DNA of 64,000 nucleotides from Polyporus tsugae. Its lineage: Eukaryota; Basidiomycota; Agaricomycetes; Polyporales; Polyporaceae. A program made the position numbers and the translations under genes. A model generated the notes under the pieces. The model saw only the letters and a list, made by a program, of their open reading frames with translations. It was not told the origin of the DNA and did no database searches. The stretch lies in the NCBI GenBank assembly GCA_024305745.1, contig JAHRBS010000002.1, positions 868,001 through 932,000 on the forward strand, given 5' to 3'. Positions 58,209-64,000 of this stretch are shown in pieces; position 1 is the first letter of the stretch; each line of letters opens with the position of its first letter.

Positions 58209-58726
58209 ATGGCTCCAAACGTTCATCCTACCGCGTTCTCCAACGGTTCCCGTCCTACAGGAGATACGGCAAGTTCTCCCTCTATCAGACCACCACTGGC
58301 TGTGACAGCTCATAATCTTGTCTTCTTCTCAGAGTACTCCCCCTCAGAGACGTATCGATGTAGAGCAATTCTCTCCATCATTTGTGAGTGCCAAGCACTG
58401 CCCTTCATAGCCCCGCGAGCTGACGTCTGCATAGCATGTGGTACGCGAGGACTGGCCACGGATCTGTTCTCCGAGCCTGACGCCTCTCCGCGAATCCAGG
58501 GAGAGCGCATCGACGTCCAAATACGCACGTACATTTGGGTGCCCGGCGTCGTCACCAAGATGGCCTATTCTGAAGTAAGTGACCTTTGATCGCGAGTGCG
58601 GTGGCTCTGAACATTTCCGATGGTTAGCGCGCCGCGAGCCTTCTTTACGAAATTCGATATGTCGCTGCTGATGGCTCATGCCGTTGCGAGTCCTTTTACC
58701 CCCGGGACGTCAGGCCGCCCGAGTAA
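58209..58726 (+). CDS. small unknown protein, copy B of a local paralogue pair
   Basis: Exons 58209-58574 and 58628-58726; an in-frame 51-nt intron with good ends (gtgagt...gcatag, about 58384-58434) may also be removed. The C-terminal module reads IDVQIRTYIWVPGVVTKMAY, then SLLYEIRYVAADGSCRCESF and YPRDVRPPE. It matches gene A in order, spacing and intron position. The N-terminal part (MAPNVHPTAFSNGSRPTGD) is not conserved with A. No signal peptide or membrane segment is seen. The stronger exon structure makes B the better-supported member. Function unknown; the conserved IWVPG...YVAADG...RDVR pattern is the signature to search. Confidence 0.62.
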
Positions 58727-59817
58727 ATGGTGCACTACTCAATGTGTTGTTCATATCTACTCCCTGTCCTCTCGTCAACTCCACCTCATGATCGAAACTT
58801 TGTACTGAAGTTTGTGTACACATTCGGATTTTCATACTATTTTCAGTCCTGTCGTATAACTCCAGTATCTAGATTTGAGCTCATAATGGAGGCACTGAAG
58901 AGGTTCCAACGCGAAAAGATCAAAACCTTTTTCAATCACGGTGTAGGTCGAAAGTTGGTGAGCCTAGACGATGGCTGCCATACACCCGACAATCAATCTT
59001 CACCATCATGCCTCACCAACCGAGCGAATCAGTACTGTCATAGGGGAGTCGCCCGAAAAGCCTAGCATGGGCCCCGACCACTGCAATCGACATTGTCTGC
59101 CAAAGACGCCGTCAATGTGGCAGGACGCCCGGCCCCTTGATATCCGGATAGACCACAACCGCAGATTGACATCATGATTACCCTTTGATCAATAAATCCA
59201 TGAACCCCACCCCAGGAATACGACCTATGCAGGAGAGCTTGTCGACTTGCTCGTTGCCTTCCCCGGGAGTGACGACGAACTCGTGGCCCCGGGGGGCCAT
59301 TGGCGCGCGATCTTAGTGGTATGGCATATTTATTCACTTACTACCTAGTGTACATGCAACGTGCTCAATTTGAGGGGACTCGAAGGTTAGTGACCCGTGA
59401 GTGGGTACCCGTTGGCTCGATCGTGATCGGGACTAAGTATTATAATCATGTTTCGTAGATCGGGAATCTGGAGGATTGACGGGAGACGGCGCCCCATCGC
59501 ATGGATCGTGGTCTTTCTACGCAGGTTTTGAAGTCCACTGGCCCGCCCTTTCCCGCTCACCCACAATCCTGCGTTCTGGTCGAGTTGAACAGTGCGCTCC
59601 AGTACAGTACACGCGACGGCGTTGAAGGGGAGCATCGCCATGAGCCTGGATCTCGGCTATCGAAGTCCCACGCGAGATTGGCGTGGCCGATGTCTCCGCG
59701 TGCTCGAGCCTTGTCTTTGCCCGCCGTGGCTTGCCTCGTGCAGTCATTTCGCGCCTTGCAGGTGCGCCGTCACTGCGCTCCAAAAGATCCTTTCAGCTTT
59801 TCGTCCATGTGTCTAGG
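58727..59817. other. intergenic with one orphan exon-like block
   Basis: About 1.1 kb. The segment 59216-59317 is open (RNTTYAGELVDLLVAFPGSD, then DELVAPGGHWRAILV) and flanked by acceptor-like ccccag and donor-like gtatgg, but I found no start or partner exon. Otherwise nothing is recognised. Confidence 0.4.
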
Positions 59818-61835
59818 ATGCTTCGTCCTTCAGAACCCTTTCGGATCCTTCGGTTGCTGGTCATCTTCTTCGTCCTTGCGAGTGGCCACGCTCGTCAGCA
59901 ATGTCGCTTAGTCCCGAAACTAGACGTGCATTTGGAAGGCAACCATCCTCAACTCCCGCTCTCTGCCAACCCTACTGCTTCTACGCAGGATTCCTCTTCG
60001 CAACCCTCTCAGACGGCTTCCGCCATGCCCTCCATCACGCCATTCAACTATGGTCAGGACATAATACGAGGTGTTAACCTGTGAGTAGTCTTTCTCTCAT
60101 CTTGTCTCGGACATCGCCTGAAGCATTTCGGGGAAGGGGTGGATGGTTTGTCTTGGAGGTAAGTTACGTGTGTCACGCATGCAAGTCACGCTAACCGACA
60201 ATTGCTCAGCCCTGGATAACTCCAAGCATCTTTGAGGACACAAATAATTCCAATATAATAGACGAGTACACGTTTGGACAAATGCAAGACTCTGTTCAGG
60301 CCTTGGATGTGCTGCAGAACCATTGGGAGACGTGGATCACGGAGGACGATTTCTCTGCGATCAAAGCAGCAGGGCTGAACCACGTCCGGTATGTCCTTCC
60401 GTCCCAACCTCTGTGTTCCCCCCCGCCCCCCGCCCCATACAACGGCCACTGGCTGCTGGTGACAGACATCTCATTTGCGTGCTAGCATGCAGATCGGCTA
60501 CTGGTCTATCCCCATCACTTCCGCCGACACCAACTACTCCACGTCTGTCAGCCCGTACATCCCCGGCGCGTGGCCCTACCTTCTCCGCGCGCTCGGCTGG
60601 GCGAAGGGGCACGGCGTTCACGTTATCCTCGATCTGCATGGCGCACCCGGCTCGCAGAACGGGTACGACAACTCCGGGCGGCGGGGCTCCGCCAACTGGG
60701 CGCAGGGCGACAACGTCGCGCGTACGCTGGACCTCGTGCGCTTCATTGCGGCCAAGATCGGCGGGATGATTGACGTACTGGAGCTGCTCAACGAGCCGGG
60801 CGGCTTCCAGAGCGACATCGCAAATGCCATCCCCCAGTTCTGGAAGGACGGGTATAACGCCGTGCGTGAGGCTGCGGGAGCATCGCTCAAAGTCATGATC
60901 GGGGATGCGTTCCTCGGCGTCGATGTAGGTTCCTCAGGCCAGTGAAACGGGTGTTGACGATGGCGCTGACGTGGGAATTCAGACTTGGGACGGATTCCTG
61001 ACGTACCCTGAAGCGCAAGGCGTTCTCATGGATTTCGTAAGTGTGGCGAAATTGGATAGAGTCCGCTGTCCCGGGTCGTAGTCACAACGGAGCGCCTTAC
61101 AGCACGAGTATCAAGTATTCAACTACGACCAGCTAGAGATGTCCCAAGATCAGCACGTCAATGTGAGTAATCCGTTGGTTCGGTTGAAACCTTCGTTGCG
61201 GTCGACTAAGCCTGGTGACCGCACCTGCGCCGCCGCTTTGCAGTCCTCTTGCCAGGTGCTCGATACCCTAAGTAGCTACGCAAAGTCAAACCTGTACACC
61301 GTGAGCGGCGAATGGTCGAACGCAGTCACCGACTGCGCGAAGTGGCTGAACGGCCGAGGCGTCGGCGCACGGTGGGATGGTACCTGGCAGCCCAATCAGC
61401 CTACGCTCGGAAGCTGCGACGGGTGGACGGGCAATATGTCCACCTTCAGCGATGACTACAAGACGTTCCTCAGAAAGTGCGTATTATTTACATTTTTTTC
61501 CAATTCACTAGAAGCCAGGAACTGACAACAAGGCGGTGCGGTATCTCGTCCGGACTTGCGTGCCGGTGTGAAGATATTTTGAATCTCAGGTCGCGATCGG
61601 CGAGGCGGTTCAGGGCTGGATATTCTGGACGTGGAAGGTGAGGCCGTTCCACCAAAACATTCTGACGAAGGGATGCCGTAACGTCATGCTCACGGGCCCT
61701 TGATACATGACGCACGATATCTAGGCTGAGAACGCGGACGATTGGAGCTACCAGAAGGGGTTGGAAGGGGGCTGGATCCCCCAAGACCCGACCGACAGGC
61801 TGTACCCCGACATCTGTTCGAATTCTGGTTCTTAG
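59818..61835 (+). CDS. secreted exo-beta-1,3-glucanase (GH5)
   Basis: ATG 59818 starts a signal-like segment ([16 protein letters not shown]). Exons: 59818-60080, 60137-60158 (22 nt), 60210-60388, 60486-60924, 60983-61036, 61103-61162, 61244-61476, 61574-61637 and 61725-61835. The GH5 catalytic domain shows [52 protein letters not shown], the acid/base Glu in [19 protein letters not shown] and the nucleophile Glu in [33 protein letters not shown] closes the barrel. This is the fungal glucan 1,3-beta-glucosidase group, which trims beta-1,3-glucan of cell walls. A Ser/Thr/Pro-rich linker separates the signal from the domain. The 97-nt intron before 61574 uses acceptor tgaag and is the least certain. 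The gene looks intact. Confidence 0.9.
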
Positions 61836-62648
61836 TTCTGGAGGCATACCGCCGGCTAGGGCTGACCACAGCTAGTGTTCACGCGCTCCCGGACAACGGA
61901 CGTTCGCGCGGTTTCAACCTTACAGCTTTAGATGACGGGTGCTAATTGGGACCCGATCCATAGACGTATTTAACCTTGTACGAACTCTGTATGTATGTAT
62001 TATATTACCTCTCGCCCATGCGCTGCAGGTTTGTATTGAGACCATCGTGATAATGTCAGGCACGATATCATCCACAGCCTATAGACTGGCACAGCGCTAG
62101 CGTAGATTCAACTTCGGTTCGGCGGTATCAGGAGTCCACTCAACCGCTGACACCTAATAAGTAGCCTCGAGGGACTTGAGCACATTTTGGGGAAGCGATG
62201 ATCTCCGGTCCGTGTGTGGGGGGTATACATACACTGCAGGTATGTGGATCCGGATATCCTGATATGCAAGGCCCCGGCCTCAACCACAGAAACACACGCA
62301 CGGCGGCGCAACTGATTAATCTAGTTCTAAATTATCGGCGTTTAGATTAGAACCCGACGACAGATGTCATGTCATGTCCATGTCAGTCTGCGACTCGAAG
62401 AAGCTTGCAGACGGCCACGGCGATGAAACGGGACCGGTCAGGCTTCAGCAAACCAGTTGCAGTCGTCTCGAGGAATGGACAATAAGGCAGGTCCGGGTCG
62501 TCACGGAATCAAACCCTTTTGACAGGAAAATTTATTTATCCCCACTGTGACTTTGGACTTGGACGTTCTACCAGGGTGAGTACGAGGAGGTGTCGGCGGA
62601 GCTTCGATGAGCGAGCAGCTTGGAGCGGTAACGACAAGTAGTATTTGC
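61836..62648. other. intergenic, converging 3' flanks
   Basis: About 810 bp between the GH5 gene and the last gene. No gene, RNA or transposon is recognised. Confidence 0.45.
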
Positions 62649-64000
62649 CTATGGCTCCACACCAGCTGTACTGGACGTGTCCCCGGTACTAGATTTACCC
62701 CCTGTGTTAGATTCGTCCCCTACACTAGAAGTCGCCGCCACCTCGGGCGTGCCGGCGGAGAGACGCTGCTGGATCTCGTACTGAGCTAGCCATTCCGGTT
62801 TCTTCTCTTCCCGCCTCTTCTCCGCCGCCGCCGCATGGTTCTGGAGGCTCTCTGCTTCGGCAGGGTCGAGAGGGGCGGTGCTCGCTGGGTCACCCTGGGC
62901 CGCAGACTCCACAATCTGTAGCCGGATAATCCACATGAATCACCCTCCTCCGAGTCCGCAGGTACTGGATGTGTGGTGACTCACCTCGCGCTTCCGCGCG
63001 TGGGCCCGTGCGAGCTGCTTCACGAAGAACAGCTCCTCCCCCGCTGTCATGTACTGCCAGTTCGCCTCGCGCTCCTCCCGCGTGAACGGTCGTATCCGGA
63101 TGTCGTTCCAGTTGACCGCACGCGCCGCCTCCTGCTCGGTCTTCCCGAAGTAACGTTCACGATACAGTGGCAGGTTGGCCAGCGACGCCCCGGCCTGGTC
63201 TATCCACCGCTCGAGGCGCCGTTTGTGGTTGAGCGTCGCGTGGCTCGCGAGGAGGCCGCGGACGACGGCAAATTGACGCATCGAATTTGAGTGCTGGCCA
63301 CGGATGATGATGTCTGGCACGGGGAGGTCGAACAGCTTGAAGAAGTCGATGACACCCTGCGTCACTTCTACCATGATCCGGGGGTTCTGGATATCGCTTG
63401 CGTGAGGACCTATATCGCTTGCGTGAGGACCTGGCGGACGCCGCGAAAAGTGCTCACCTCAGAGTTGTACGAGGCTTCCATGAACGCAGTGGCAGTGACT
63501 TGGGTGATCTCACCGTTTACAACAGTGTTCACGTTGAATTGTGCAATGTATACCGGCAAGAGGATGGGGTATGCCGCCATCTGTGGAACATGATATTTCA
63601 ATTCCCTCTATTTAGCTATCGGCACCGAACTTACCATGGAATTCTCCACAGAGGACGGTTCAAAACGGAGAACGTTGCCGATATTCGAGTCCGCAAGCGA
63701 TATCGAGCGGACCGCTTCTATCAATGGAAACGGTGTTACACTGAATGGTAGACAAAGAACGTCTTCCCCGCCATTCTTTCGCAGCTCCTCTGACCAAGGT
63801 ACTGGGTCTACGCCTAGCATATTAGGCGGCACCAAATTCTTTGCGGAGAGGGGAGGGAAGATGTAGCCTGTCGCGAGAACCTTCAGCACACCACAGCGGC
63901 TTCAAACGGGAGGAAACACAAACCTGGCATGGTTCTTCGAAGGTCGCACTATAAATGCAACGTTCCTTATCATACAAGAAAAGTGGTTGACGTACGAATG
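62649..64000 (-). CDS. unrecognised conserved-looking protein (5' end missing)
   Basis: Minus strand; the start lies beyond the right edge. Visible exons are 63948-63924, 63867-63635, 63580-63458, 63386-62985 and 62915-62649, all joined in frame by GT-AG introns. The readable part is about 350 residues: YIFPPLSAKN, VLCLPFSVTPFPLIEAVRSI, AAYPILLPVYIAQFNV, then NWNDIRIRPFTREEREANWQ and a charged helix (LARAHARKREIVESAAQ). It ends in a Ala/Glu-rich stretch and a Ser/Thr/Gly repeat (GDESNTGGKSSTGDTSSTAG). The even exon structure and non-repetitive core indicate a real gene. It reminds me of a basidiomycete-only mitochondrial group, but I cannot name it and give no function. Its fourth intron contains a 21-bp tandem duplication. 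Confidence 0.6.
63391..63432. repeat. 21-bp perfect tandem duplication inside an intron
   Basis: The unit atatcgcttgcgtgaggacc plus t occurs twice head to tail (63391-63411 and 63412-63432). It lies within the intron 63387-63457 of the last gene, next to its 3' splice site on the minus strand. Confidence 0.9.

Noticed and set aside
1..64000. tRNA, rRNA, CRISPR, bacterial operon or provirus
   Set aside because: No T-loop/anticodon arrangement, rRNA-like block, regular spacer array, ribosome-binding-site-spaced gene cluster or polymerase/integrase/capsid motif was found on reading both strands; a tRNAscan or Rfam search would be the proper test.

Overview
This window is nuclear DNA from a filamentous basidiomycete, most likely an Agaricomycete of the Polyporales type. 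The genes are cut by many 45-65 nt GT-AG introns, and there are several tiny exons. Lineage-expanded fungal families are present: HET domain, fungal APH-like kinase, DUF6534 membrane protein, F-box-like, GPI-anchored Ser/Ala-rich wall protein and S53 sedolisin. I saw no bacterial operons, no tRNA or rRNA gene, no CRISPR array and no intact transposon. The organism is inferred from gene style, not from a marker gene. Exon boundaries were worked out by hand from splice signals, reading-frame continuity and remembered family consensus; none was checked by alignment.

Left part (1-18.5 kb), housekeeping. A PH-domain Caf120/Skg3-type protein (minus, cut by the left edge) is followed by an NADP-dependent medium-chain reductase (minus). 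The reductase is divergent from a 19-exon citrate synthase ending in the peroxisomal signal SKL. Next come a GPI-anchored wall protein, the elongation factor Iws1/Spn1 (minus) divergent from the repair endonuclease Rad2/XPG, and the complex I subunit NDUFB8 (minus).

Middle (18.5-38 kb), mixed. A broken HET-domain gene, a SAM methyltransferase, an EBP1/PA2G4-like protein convergent with the KEOPS subunit Pcc1, a decayed APH-family kinase gene and a DUF6534-type membrane-protein gene lead into about 3.8 kb without a recognisable gene. After this come a Bqt4-like inner-nuclear-membrane protein and a decayed 3' fragment of a sedolisin.

Right part (38-64 kb). An intact sedolisin (S53) protease, an F-box-like protein, 6-phosphofructokinase (minus) divergent from a Wss1-like WLM metalloprotease (SUMO-interacting motif plus RanBP2 finger), a DM9/DUF3421 protein and a PalA/Rim20-type BRO1 protein are followed by two related small unknown genes (54976-55501 and 58209-58726), a secreted GH5 exo-beta-1,3-glucanase and, cut by the right edge, an unrecognised conserved-looking protein.

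The genes do not form one pathway. The best candidate for something undescribed is the pair of small paralogues with a shared C-terminal module and similarly placed TATA boxes. Other points of note are a 3-nt exon in citrate synthase, a 15-nt exon inside the zinc-binding motif of the Wss1-like protease, GC-AG introns, and three degenerate genes that show birth-and-death turnover in the accessory part.
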